Assembly (NCBI GenBank): GCA_008638375.1
Contig: CM018031.1
Coordinates: 9,015,062 to 9,079,061, forward strand
DNA length: 64,000 nucleotides
Source: Nyssa sinensis
Lineage: Eukaryota; Streptophyta; Magnoliopsida; Cornales; Nyssaceae
Direction of reading: 5' to 3'
The position numbers and the translations under genes are program-made. This document shows, piece by piece, positions 1 through 10,567 of this stretch. The notes under the pieces are model-generated. The model ran no database searches. It was not told where the DNA came from and worked only from the letters and a program-made list of their open reading frames with translations. Position 1 is the stretch's first letter. Every line of letters begins with the position of its first letter.

Positions 1-134
1 TAACTTAACTTAGAAAGACAGACACGTGGCAAAACCTACTTATATAGAGTGTTGGACACTCTGAGTTTGGTCCGAAAATTAAAATTTGTTACTTTTTGAT
101 TGGTGGATGCGATTCATGGTGCCACCTATTACCA

Positions 135-143
135 TGGACGTAA
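135..143. repeat. 9-bp target site duplication, left copy
   Basis: TGGACGTAA directly abuts the left terminus and is repeated without mismatch at 14687-14695 directly after the right terminus. Confidence 0.9.
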
Positions 144-440
144 CAATAATGCTACTCTTACCGTTTTTCTCTACCAAAACTTTCTACCGTCTGACGTGGA
201 CAGGCCACATCAGCAAAGACTAAGAGAAAACTAAAACAACATCAGCCGGTTAAAAAACGTAGAGAAATTCCCTCCTGAACTTTCCCGACATTTTTCTCTT
301 GCCGCGCATAACAGACACTCAGTCTGTCTCTCTCACGGTTTGGCTGATCTCTCATCTCTTTCGTTTCTGTGTCTCACTCAGCAAAACCAGACCCTCACTC
401 TCTCATTCCTCTGTCTCACTCCACAAGCCAGGCCACACAA
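144..440 (+). repeat. Left terminal inverted repeat of the MULE
   Basis: The outer 36 bp match the right end exactly. Beyond that the shared blocks include GCCACATCAGCA, the CCGCGCATAACAGA block near 303-315, CATCTCTTTCGT near 352-363 and AACCAGACCCTC near 385-396. Similarity fades around 440. The inner part is CT-rich, like a plant 5' leader. Confidence 0.85.
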
Positions 441-528
441 GCAACCCTCACGCAAGCGATCCTTACGTCTCTCAGTCTCTCAAGATCAAGCTCCATTAAC
501 GGCTCTGCAATAGCTACATTATATCAGG
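230..528 (+). promoter_or_regulatory. Possible TIR-borne leader exon ending in a splice donor
   Basis: The inner part of the left TIR is CT-rich like a plant leader and ends at a good donor, ATCAG|GTAAAT, at 528. The first acceptor in front of the transposase ATG is TTTATAG at 4316. A 5'-UTR intron of about 3.8 kb joining the two is possible. In MuDR of maize the TIRs are known to hold the promoters of the internal genes. For this copy the link is inference, because the transposase may belong to a nested element with its own promoter. Confidence 0.3.
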
Positions 529-1585
529 TAAATTAAGATTTTTCTTTCTTTCTCGTAAAAAAAAATCAGGGCTTTTCTATGAAGCTGTGAAGAGGTTTTT
601 TTTTTTTTTTTCTTTCAGATTTCCTACTGCTGTTGATGCTATTCATTCTCGATGTTGCTCTTTATCTTGGGTTTCAACTTATTGTTTTATTTTGGTCAAA
701 AAGTATTGTTTCTGCATTGATATAGTTATCATATCATGTGGAGTAAAGATATTTTATGTAATGTAGTGTGAAAGATTTGCATTGTCATCTCTTCGATCTT
801 GTTTTACTTTCTGGTGGAAATATGTTTAGCTGTTTTATGTGTAGTATATGTCAGGTTTATGTAGTGAGAATTTTGCAATAAATTATTTATTTACAAACTG
901 AAGTACAATAAAATTTATGGGAAACATGAAAAATGTATCTTCTTTTCTTATCTATCTGCATCTAGAATTCTATATCCACAGATTTGATATTTCACTTTGT
1001 TATTATTTGAATCAAACTGTAATCACAACTATGAAAATTGATATCTGGTGCTAAATGTCAAACAAATAAATCACGTGTGCACCCACAAACATTTGTTCTG
1101 GGGGTATCTGCTTTCCTAAGAAAAAAAAAACTCACACAGTTGGTGACCCACACTGAATCATTCTTTTCATTGTCTTTAGACTCTGTTCCAGTTGAAATAT
1201 GTCTGGTAGAAAGCTCACTCCACAAATTAAGAAAAAATTGTGTGTTTGACTAGGATTGGCTCTGGATTCTTATATGATTGAGATTGAAAGATTAACCCAT
1301 TCAGGCATAAAAGACAATGGGACATTAATTTTCTATGGATTGCCCTATCTTCAGAGTCATAATCAGAACAATAGTTAACGTTGCCGTAACACCACCAATG
1401 GTACAGATATGGGGGATCCTTCTATAATGTTACAAAATGATAAATTTTTTTGACAAATGGGGAGACCATATTTTTATCTGCACATTACACAATACATTTT
1501 GCCATAATATGAACAAAGATTCAAATTTTTGGACGGAATAGAAACATATTTTCTAAGGAAAAAAAAGTTGAGCGTTTGTACTTAC
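529..1585. other. MULE interior, no gene seen
   Basis: AT-rich sequence inside the MULE. The short open frame at 1038-1253 lacks a family signature or splice context. I see no repeat or RNA gene. Confidence 0.5.
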
Positions 1586-1822
1586 AGTTTTGAGCATTCC
1601 TCTAGTGTCATAGTGGTATCCTCCAGAGAATCCTTTGGTTGCATCAGCTCTGAGGTATAACATCAGCCATGGATACAATTTTGAGGTCTTCAATTTATGG
1701 CTGAAAACCCAACTCCCAACACCAACTTTCTTCTCCCAAATCACCTCAAAATAAGAGATCCCATTGATCCCATCACTAATATCAGAACCCAACTCATAGG
1801 TACCATTAAAACCCCCTCTCAT
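1586..1822 (-). pseudogene. Captured exon fragment, DUF7705-like plant protein
   Basis: Open minus-strand exon without stops. It encodes residues such as GGFNGTYELG near the start and LRADATKGFSGGYHYDTRGM near the end, which I recognise as the N-terminal part of a family of plant proteins of unknown function annotated DUF7705. The exon ends at a sound donor (AAAACT|GTAAGTAC, intron starting at 1585 on the minus strand), so it was copied from genomic DNA and not from mRNA. No neighbouring exon of the same gene is visible. It lies inside the MULE, as in Pack-MULE gene capture. The family name is from memory and could be wrong; the exon with its donor is seen directly. Confidence 0.6.
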
Positions 1823-4106
1823 TGTAGTGGGGGGTGTACTTGGTTAAAATATCTGGTAAAATATTTCCTTTGCTTTATCAATGAGTAATGCTCTTTATCA
1901 GTAGAGCCAATGGTTTGGAGTTTGTTCTGATACTGTTATCTTTTGTATCTTAAAAATTGTAGAATAAGGTTGTAATTTTGACTCTCAGTCGAAGTTCATT
2001 CAGTCATATAAAGTTATTTTGATATGTGGAAAATTCACAAACTATAAGTTTAAACATAGGTATGCAAGATTCAAAATGCAAATTTGTAAGTCTTGACTTC
2101 AAATCAAACATTGGTTGCTTTTGAAGTGAAATTCACATTTTGAAGTTTGTCAGAGTTTAAACAATATTATAAATTGCATATTACTTTTCCTTCAACTCTC
2201 GAGGTTGCTTCTATCTTCACAATACATATAATTTAACCATGTAACACAATGTTCGTTCAACATTCATTCTCTCTGCATCATACTGCTAGAAAGGAAATTC
2301 AATGGTGGAAAATGATATAGGAAACTGAAACGGAAAACAAGCTTTAAATACATCTAGGAAACAGGAAACAAACATGCTTTGTTTGATTGCTGAAAATATG
2401 TAGGAAACAGAAACTTTGAGTCTAATAGCAGGTCAAGGTTGTAGTGGTTGTTGTAAAATTCTCAGTTTTCTTAGTTCCCAATGACTCCTTGGTAAGTGAA
2501 AGATGGAATGAGAGAATCCAGTTGAAAGTGATTTGAATAAAGAAATAAATGTGAAGTGTTTATACATAAGTTACCAGGGGCATCACAACTTTTATTATTG
2601 TATTCCCTCTCATTCATACACCTGTTTTCCTCCAATTTTAGTGCATTTCCAGGTTTCTTACCCTGACTTATCCCACATTTGTGAAAGAGAAATGAGTTTC
2701 CTATGAATCTCTTAGTCTTGAAGGAAATGATTAGCCTGGTAACTGTGTTTTACCTATTTATTAATTTTCAGAGGATAGGATACACACACACATGTTATTG
2801 CTTGGCAAGCAATGGTTTAGTAGAAGATCGGCATATTGATCTATTGGGTTTATTGGGTTTTGCCTTGAATTGTTAGTGTGAGATTGTGAATTTTTCAAAA
2901 TGAGTCAAAATTTGAAAAGGTTAAAACTCTATGTGGAAGATCGGCATATTAATCTATTCAAGGTCGCTTTGTATTTGTTTGGACGAAATTCTGTAAATGT
3001 GCTAATTTAACTAATCTAACATCTACTTTTGTATGACAGAAGCAAACATTTCTAAGCTTAAGTAAATTAATACCATCATAGATAAGGGATCATAAATACA
3101 AAACTTTAGGTAGTTCTTGTTGGTTCCCACATGAATCGTAATTAGCAAAAATTTAATTGTTATTAAATATGTCAGAATTCTCAACCTTAGTCCTACATGA
3201 AGAGAAACAAGTTTACACAGCCCAACTTTAAAAAGTCATAAATCCTGCCTAGTTGGTGTGAGCCTCGCAAATCCTTGTTTGTTGCTAGTCCTGATCCAGG
3301 GCCATAACCTGTAATAAAATATAGGCCATAATGAGTTTTCTTATTACCTATACCAACATTTTTTGTGTCTCACTATGCCTATAGCTTGAAGCAAATCACT
3401 CTTCATCGATGCAACTATTGATCATATTGGGCATTAAGAAACTATCTAAACTGACTTCCCAAATCTTCTGCTCGACTGGTGCCCTTCTAGGTCTTTTTTT
3501 TTTTTGATTGGTGTGCCCTTCTAGCTCTCATAAAAATTGCATTTATTTTTCATTCTATCTTTTCTAGTAATGCCACTCTATCATGAATCCATCTTAGTAT
3601 CCTTATTAACATGTTTCACAACCACATAGCCTTCCTTATTTATAATTGACATTCACAACAACAAAAAAAGAAAAAAAAAAAGATACAACATTAAAATTGC
3701 ATCCCTCCAAAGTTAAAAACTCATCTGGCAGTACACGCGTATGGTTATAGCAAGAAACCAACATCCATATCAATTTTTCTAGGACCTTACTAATTGTAAT
3801 GTGTTGGGTCTATGTTACCATGCTTTACTTTTCCACAATGAATCAATCACAATTCATGTGAATACGAATTGTAGTTTCTTGTATAAAGCAGGTCCGCTAC
3901 ATCAAAATTAATGAACAACCAACCCATGAAACTACGAACATAATTTTGTGACAAAATTGTAACATGGGGTTATTGCCAGTTTGGGTTGATTTATTTTTTG
4001 AAGTCAGCATTGATTTTTTCTTTAGTTTTAGCTTTAATTTTCCTTAAAAGTTACAGGTTTATTTCAAATGCCCTTGTAAGTTGTGACCTTATTAACTTGC
4101 TTTTGC
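1823..4106. other. MULE interior, no convincing gene
   Basis: AT-rich sequence with several T and A runs. On the minus strand near 3235-3311 an acceptor-like TTTTATTACAG precedes about 25 open codons. This could be another captured exon scrap, but no family is recognisable. Otherwise I see nothing. Confidence 0.4.
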
Positions 4107-4275
4107 ATTGCCTAGAATCCTTTTTCATATATTTTTTTTCTTCATTTCCTTTCCCATGCTGCTAGTCCAAGCAGCCCCATGGTGCTAGTCTAAGTAGCCC
4201 CATGCTGCTAGTCGAAGCAGCCTTTGGTGCTAGTCCAAGCAGCCCCTTGCTGCACTCATGCTCATAACTATAATT
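4107..4275 (+). repeat. Inverted-repeat arm with tandem GGTGCTAGTCCAAGC motifs (left)
   Basis: About four tandem copies of a 20-25-bp unit with core TGCTAGTCCAAGCAGCCC occupy 4157-4252. They are flanked outward by CTTTTTCATAT and ATTTCCTTTCCC, and inward by CTGCACTCATGCTC. The whole block recurs in inverted orientation at 8190-8333, so the two blocks bracket the transposase gene like the ends of an element. Confidence 0.75.
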
Positions 4276-4318
4276 AGTTGTCTGATGTTTCTTTTTTACA
4301 TGTTTTCAATTTATAGGA

Positions 4319-7085
4319 ATGGAAGAGGATGCTTTAAGTAGCTCATCAAGTATGGAAGTAGTTGAGGAACAAAAGGAGAATGAAATGGAGATAGTTAATT
4401 TGGAAGAGAAAGTAGAGGCTCCCAAGATTGGAATGACATTTAGTAGTTACGATGAATTATATGATTATTATATAAGATACGCGAAGCAATTAGGGTTCGC
4501 AATTTGCAAAAGATCGTCAACCAAAAGGGATGATGGAGAGTTGAAATATATTACACTTGCATGTTCTCGATCAGGTCATTCACAACACACTTCAAAGAAT
4601 ATTTTCAGACCACATCCAATAACAAAAACAAATTGTCAAGCAAAGATTAGGGCAATTGCAATTGATGGTGGAAGTTGGCAAGTAAACTCTCTTTCTCTTG
4701 ATCATAACCACGGATTAAGTCCTGGTAAGGCCCGATTCTATCGGTGTAATAGAGTGATGCGACCATATGTTAAAAGAAAGCTTGAAATGAATGACAAAGC
4801 AGGAATTAGAATGAACAAGAGTTACAATGCTTGTGTTGTTGAAGCAGGGGGGCATGAGAATATGACATTTTTGGAGAAGGATTGTAGGAATTATATTGAG
4901 AAAGTAAGGCGATTGCAGCTTGGGCAAGGAGATGCTGCTGCAGTACAAGATTATTTTTTGAAGATGCAAGCGGACAATGCAAATTTCTTTTATGCCATGG
5001 ATTTGGATGAAGAAGCTCGATTAAAAAATTTATTTTGGGCTGATGCGAGAAGTAGGGTAGCATATGAAGAGTTTGGTGATGTTGTTACATTTGATACAAC
5101 ATATTTGACAAATAAATATGACATGCCTTTTGCTCCTTTTGTCGGTGTCAATCATCATGGCCATTCAATATTACTTGGATGTGGGTTAATTTCAAATGAG
5201 GACACTGATACATTTACTTGGTTGTTTCAAACTTGGCTTACATGCATGTCCGGTCGTGCTCCAAGTGGTATAATTACTGATCAAGACAAAGCCATGAAAA
5301 AGGCAATTGAGAAGGTTTTGCCCAATACACGTCATCGGTGGTGTTTATGGCATATAATGAAAAAAATACCAGAAAAATTGAAAGGTTACAAGGACTATGA
5401 ATCCATCAAGTTTATCTTACAAAAAGCTGTTTATGATACACTGAGTCCAAATGAATTTGAATGTAGTTGGAATTTGATGATTGAGAACTACAAGCTTCAT
5501 GGTAACGAATGACTACTTGGAATGTACACGGAGAGGCATCGTTGGGTGCCGGCTTTTGTGAAAGATAATTTTTGGGCTTGAATGTCCACCACACAAAGAA
5601 GTGAGAGCATGCATGCTTTTTTTGATGGTATGTCAATGTGAAAACAACTTTGAAGCAATTTGTGAAACAATATGAGAATGCATTAAAAGATAAGGTGCAA
5701 AAAGAGACTCAGGAAGATTTTAATTGCTTCAACTCATGGCTCCTTTGTATAACTCATTATGATATGGAGAAGCAATTTGCAGATGCTTACACTACTGCAA
5801 AATTTAAAGAGTTTCAAATAGAGTTGACAGGGAAGATCTATTGTAGCTTGTTTCTAATCAAAGAGGATGGTTCAAGTTCAGAGTGTAAAGTATGGGAGGA
5901 CGTAAAAATAAGAGACAGCCTACAACGTGTAAATTTCATGGTCTTGTTAAATGGAAAAGATTGTGAAGTTAAATGCAATTGTCGCCTATTTGAGTCTAGG
6001 AGAATTTTATGTAGGCATGCAATTGTAACTCTCCTTCATAATAAAGTTTATCGCATTCCCGAGAGATATATCATGCGGCGATGGAGGAAAGATGTAAAGA
6101 GATGCCACACCAGGGTCCGAATAAGTTATAGTGACTATAGTGCCAAAGCAGAAGCCAAAAGATTTGATAGTTTGTGTAATTCCTTTCATGAGGTAGCTGA
6201 CATGGCATCGGAATCTGAAGATAAATTCAATTTGGTGATGACTTGGATAGCTGAGATGAAGAATAATTTGAAACATGCAGAAGGAATTTGCGGAAGTAAT
6301 CAAACTACTTCAAAAGTAAGCACTGAAAATAATTCTGTTGGCGAACATCATGGTATATCAAATGAGAGTAAGAATATACTCACTCCATTAGCAGTTCGAA
6401 GTAAAGGGCGCCCACCCTTTAAAAGGAAACAATCTAAGGTTGAACAAATTGTTAAAAAGAGAAAAGAAAAGAAAAAGGAGATGGTTTCTATAACAAACAA
6501 TGTGAATGAAGGTGGATTGAAGGTATGTAAAAAATAATCATTTTGGCTATTCACTTTATTTTTTAATGGCTGCAATCATTTTTAATTATACCCAATTTTG
6601 TTTTATAGGATTTCGAGAAATTCAAAAGTATGGGCATTGGTCATATTGAAGGTCCTACTGCTTATAATGTTGCTAATATAATTGGAACGCAAGATAGCAT
6701 TGTTGTGAGTAGCAGAGAAGTGGTTTTGGTTATTTATTATTGTCCACTTATAAATCATAACTTCTAAAACATCCTTTAGGAGCTTTCTATATAACTATTT
6801 TTTATTTATTTTAGAAAAACTCAGCATCCTTTTGGTCACTCAATCAAAGAAGTCATGCAAACCACTCAAGTGGAGATAGTCATGCTCATGCAAGTCAAAT
6901 TTATGGTACTACACCATTTTACTTGGAAAACACGAGTTTTCCCATTTTTCAACAAAACCATATCCAGGTATATAATTAAATATTTTATTTAATTATTAAA
7001 ATATAGTGCAACAATCTAAATTTTCATGTTATTTCAGGTTAATCCATTCTTGAATTTGTTATCCTATGCACTGTCTTTATGCTGA
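4319..7085 (+). pseudogene. FAR1/FHY3-type MULE transposase, four exons, broken
   Basis: Exons 4319-6522, 6609-6704, 6815-6967 and 7038-7085 join in phase with GT..AG introns; the final stop is at 7083. Domains in order: a FAR1 DNA-binding zinc-finger region (from about residue 45, with HNH motif DHNHG), a MULE transposase core with D259 in FDTTY and D321 in TDQDK followed by the HRWCLWH motif, and a SWIM zinc finger CNC-x13-CRH around 5973-6021, then a basic tail. Three lesions lie within 120 bp of exon 1. Two are in-frame TGA codons, at 5510-5512 (where the family has Trp) and 5579-5581. The third is a missing base near 5630, after which the frame moves by one. Everything else is intact. 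Domesticated FRS genes of the host share these domains, but the position inside MULE termini and between inverted arrays argues for an element's own transposase. An acceptor (TTTATAG) sits 2 bp before the ATG. Confidence 0.85.
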
Positions 7086-7255
7086 ATGTAATGTTCTAAA
7101 AATTTTAGAAACGAAGAATTAATAAATAAAAGAATACTTTTGAATGATCACAAACTATTTAAAGAGTGATGAGGAGAGAAGATAATGCAATGCCTAAAGA
7201 TGATGAATGCATTGAAATGGAGATATGAAAGAAAACTTTTGTTATATATTTGAGC

Positions 7256-7420
7256 ATTTTACTAGTACTAGAGGCCTATTGGACTAGCACTATAAGCTTC
7301 TTGGATTAGCACCTCAATGCTAAACAAACTGGCACCTAGGTGTTTACCTGACTAACACTTGAATGCTTAACTGACTGGCACCTATATGCTTAATAGACTG
7401 ACTGGCACCTATATACGATA
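7256..7420 (-). repeat. Degenerate array of the same GGTGCTAGTC-type motif
   Basis: Six or seven diverged units of the form ACTAGCAC / ACTGGCACCT(A/T) spaced 20-35 bp apart follow the transposase gene. On the minus strand they read AGGTGCCAGTC or GTGCTAGTCCAA, the core of the flanking arrays. Transposases often bind repeated subterminal motifs; that role here is inference. Confidence 0.5.
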
Positions 7421-7694
7421 CAAAAAATTGCATGTTGTTGATATCAAAGTTTGGATTATAACCGTTGCAATTTTAGTTTGATAATGATAATTATAATAAA
7501 TAATAAATGTTTTTTAATCTCACTTATAAATGTTCTTCAGGTCTTGCAATTTCAAATTTGATGAAATTTTTAAAATGACATGAAAATTTTTTGGGAAAAA
7601 ACAGGACGCTAAACTATCAGATTACAATTATGTGCCAAATGAGATAGGCAGCTTTAGTTTACACAAGAAAATATCCATGATTATTAGAGCAGAC

Positions 7695-7850
7695 CTGCTG
7701 CAGCTTCTTTAGATGTATTGAACTAGCTTTCTTTTGCTTATGATTGTTCACTCTTTCCTCTTCACTGTCATCAGCCTCCACAACTAATTCAATTGATTTA
7801 GCGTTTCTTTCAAACCAGCTTTTCTTTGCATCTTCGTAACCAGAAAAAGG
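7695..7850 (-). pseudogene. Exon-like coding fragment, family unknown
   Basis: About 50 open minus-strand codons with a protein-like composition: FSGYEDAKKSWFERNAKSI, then an acidic stretch (EADDSEEE), then a lysine-rich helix-like stretch ending in Gln-Gln before a possible weak GTCTGC donor. I do not recognise the family. Its position inside the MULE and its orientation, opposite to the transposase, fit a captured host exon. It could also be chance. Confidence 0.35.
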
Positions 7851-8011
7851 AATATTATTAAAAATTAAATAAAAGCATCATTGCAAGAATCCAACCTAAT
7901 CTGTTAATAGAACAACATAATGCATTGGCAAGTTAGCAAGAAGTTCCATGCTTATGGGTGATAATATCTGTTAGAGATAATGACATTCAGAAAACTATAT
8001 ATCAAAACTTA

Positions 8012-8078
8012 TGGACTAGCACCATGGGGAAGGAAATGAAGAAAAAAAAAAAAGAATATGAAAAATGTTCTAATAATC
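8012..8078 (-). repeat. Second copy of the right arm's outer end
   Basis: The segment from GGACTAGCACCATGGGGAAG through AATCATAT repeats the outer end of the right arm at 8270-8327, in the same orientation, 250 bp further in. It suggests a partial duplication or a second insertion end. Confidence 0.65.
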
Positions 8079-8189
8079 ATATGAACTTGATTTTTATCAA
8101 TTTAAATGGAAAATATGTGAGTCTTATAAAGAGAGGAAAAAGATAGAGAGGAATACCTAGAGGCACAATGTGCTTACCAAAGGATATAT

Positions 8190-8333
8190 AGTTACGAGCA
8201 TGAGTGCAGTAAGGGGCTGCTTGGACTAGCACCACTAGGGCTTCTTGAACTAGCACCAAAGGGCTGCTTGGACTAGCACCATGGGGAAGGAAATGAAAAA
8301 AAAAATATGAAAAAGGTTCTAACAATCATATTT
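8190..8333 (-). repeat. Inverted-repeat arm with tandem GGTGCTAGTCCAAGC motifs (right)
   Basis: On the minus strand this repeats the order of the left arm: CTTTTTCATAT, ATTTCCTTCCCC, three copies of GGTGCTAGT(C/T)CAAG(C/A)AGCCC, then CTGCACTCATGCTCGTAACT. A clean 9-bp target duplication is not visible outside the two arms; only TTTTGC is shared (4100-4106 region and 8331-8340 region). Confidence 0.75.
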
Positions 8334-8335
8334 TG

Positions 8336-9845
8336 CTTATCCATGAAGACCCAAACAAATTATATTTCCGGGCTTCAGCATGGAATGCTGTAATATAACT
8401 TTGAAATATTGTGTTGTTCCGCATTAAAATTTGATCAACAAGATACAGGATCCTTAAATAAAACTGTGGAACAGTGAGTGGTTCACCTATGAAAATTGAT
8501 CAATTTTTCAATAAAATAGTTTATTTTCTTCTTCACTTCAAGTATTCTCTCTCTCCCCCTCTACCCAAAAAATCTCTCTCATATAATCAAATAATGTTTG
8601 AATATGTAGCAAATGATGAGTGCCGGATCATATCTTTACCCTATCACATCACAGTTGTCTTGGTCTTCCAATGGGCAGTAGTTCATTTACGTTAGAGTTG
8701 AGGGTGTTCTGTTAAAAAGATTAGGAAGCACCTTGTTTGTTTGAAAATATTTACATATCCTTGGTGACACATTATAGTGGCACAAGTGCACCTTCATATA
8801 GCACAAGCACAAGTAATAGGTACTTTGTGGGACCTCTAAGAAGATGACATGACACTTAAACTTTTTAGAGTGCCATAATTGGTCTATTTTGATAGGTTAT
8901 TAAGTTTTTCCAAAGTTCTCTTGTGATACATTGCTTTGTTGTTTTCATATTTAGACTCAATATGATATTGTGATTTTTCTTTTTTGAGTCTTGGGGGAAA
9001 TTTATTGCAAGCTTAAAGTGTACAGATGTTTTTTGGCTAATGTTTTCACACTTGAAAGTGGGTGGGATGGGTGTGGTTAAGGATTTTTTAAAATTAAATC
9101 CTATTTTGATCAATTTTTACTCCCATCATAAATGTCTCTCTTTAAAAGCTTTCTAAAACCCAATCGAAATCATACAACTTGGTATAGTAACTTCTGAACA
9201 CTCGATTTACTGAACTAAATCGTCAGGCTAGGGACAATGATAAAGGCAATCAGTAAAGTAAAGAAAAGAAAAAGATACAAATTGTCAAGAAAGGAGAAAC
9301 AGATGGAAAAGTATTGGATGATACAAGGTCAGGATGAGTATTAATCGGTACATACACATAATAGAAACAGTTCACACACACACACACATATTCCATAATT
9401 AGAAACAGTTTTTTTTTTCTTTACCATGATCAGATGACATCAACAGAGCATCCTTACAATGTTTTGAAACCCAGATTATTTGTCAAACAAAAAGAATATA
9501 TGATAATTTGACTAATCAAAAATAAAGGGGCGAGCTATTCCTACTCCTACACTCCTAAAACTACTCTTTTGATCATTAAACATTTATTTTTTTGATCAGT
9601 ACTTTTTTTTTCCAGTGCAGTGTACAAATAGTCCCCGAAAAAAAATATGACAATTTGGCTAAAAATAATAATAAATCTTTTAAAAATACTACCTATACTT
9701 TGTAATGGATTTACCAAAAAGATACAAAAAAAAAAATTTGATGTTTCACAGATCTTAACATAGCATTAACTACAAATTGATATCAAGATTAATGACGAGA
9801 CAAACCCAAAATCATAAACTAATAAAATCTAATGTTTAATGAGTC
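8336..9845. other. MULE interior, no gene seen
   Basis: AT-rich sequence with a short CA microsatellite (about 9374-9388) and T/A runs. I found no coding signature. Confidence 0.5.
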
Positions 9846-10567
9846 CTAAATTTGAACCCAACTTCTCAGATTCGGCATCTTTTTACATGTACTGCACTGT
9901 TTGCCAATACCAAACCTCGCTTTTGCAAGTTTTCCATCGTTAGAATAGCCTTCCATAAAGCCTCCCACACAAGAAAGGCTGCTCTCATGGGAGACCCCAA
10001 CCTCCAAATCATTGACCACAAAAAGTTCACCTCTTTTGTGCCTTAAAGCTCCTTGTAGAAGGATTTCATCTTGAATTGCCTTCCTGGCGGCTTCCAAATC
10101 AATCTATCAACTTCTCCCAGCTCAGGCTAAAAATTCTAAACATAAAGAAGGAGCCGCCCCACTTCCTCCACCTTCCAATCTCTAAAATTTCTCGTAAAGA
10201 CGGGGTTCCAAATGAGGTTCCCCCATTTTGCTAACAATCCCGCATCCTAACATCTTTGTCCTTGGCTAACCCAAATAACATAGGAAATCTCACCATCAAA
10301 CTTTCATCCCCACACCACAAATCCCTCTAAAAACTAACCTTGGCTCCTTCTCCCACCTTAAACCTTACATTTCCCCAAAACTCCCTCATCCCCTTCAAAA
10401 AGCCTCCCCCCAGAAGCTACAAACTTAGACTCCTTCCACTCCCCATGATCTCCATCCTCCCTCCTCACCCCCATAACTTCCCTCCACATCTCCCTCCCCT
10501 CCTCCCCAAATTTCCAAAACCATTCCCCAAACTTTGTTTTATATATTTCTATCACATAATATGACAT
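9846..10567 (-). mobile_element. Dead L1-type LINE fragment (post-RT and zf-RVT region)
   Basis: Reading on the minus strand, broken frames give the motif order of plant L1 C-termini. First comes a KFVASGGRLFEG-like stretch and VGEGAKVSF.RDLWCGDESL (10370-10290). Then FPMLFGLAKDKDV follows, then a GKLAKARFGIGKQCSTCKK segment (near 9900) matching the DNLQKRGL..CCMCK zinc-finger region. Many frameshifts and stops. It inserted into, or was carried by, the MULE. Confidence 0.7.

Noticed and set aside
4319..7085. An intact host FAR1-RELATED SEQUENCE (FRS) gene
   Set aside because: Two in-frame TGA codons and a one-base loss break the frame, and the gene lies inside transposon termini and between inverted arrays.
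4100..8340. A 9-bp target duplication for the nested element
   Set aside because: Only TTTTGC is shared at the candidate edges, too short and too AT-rich to claim.
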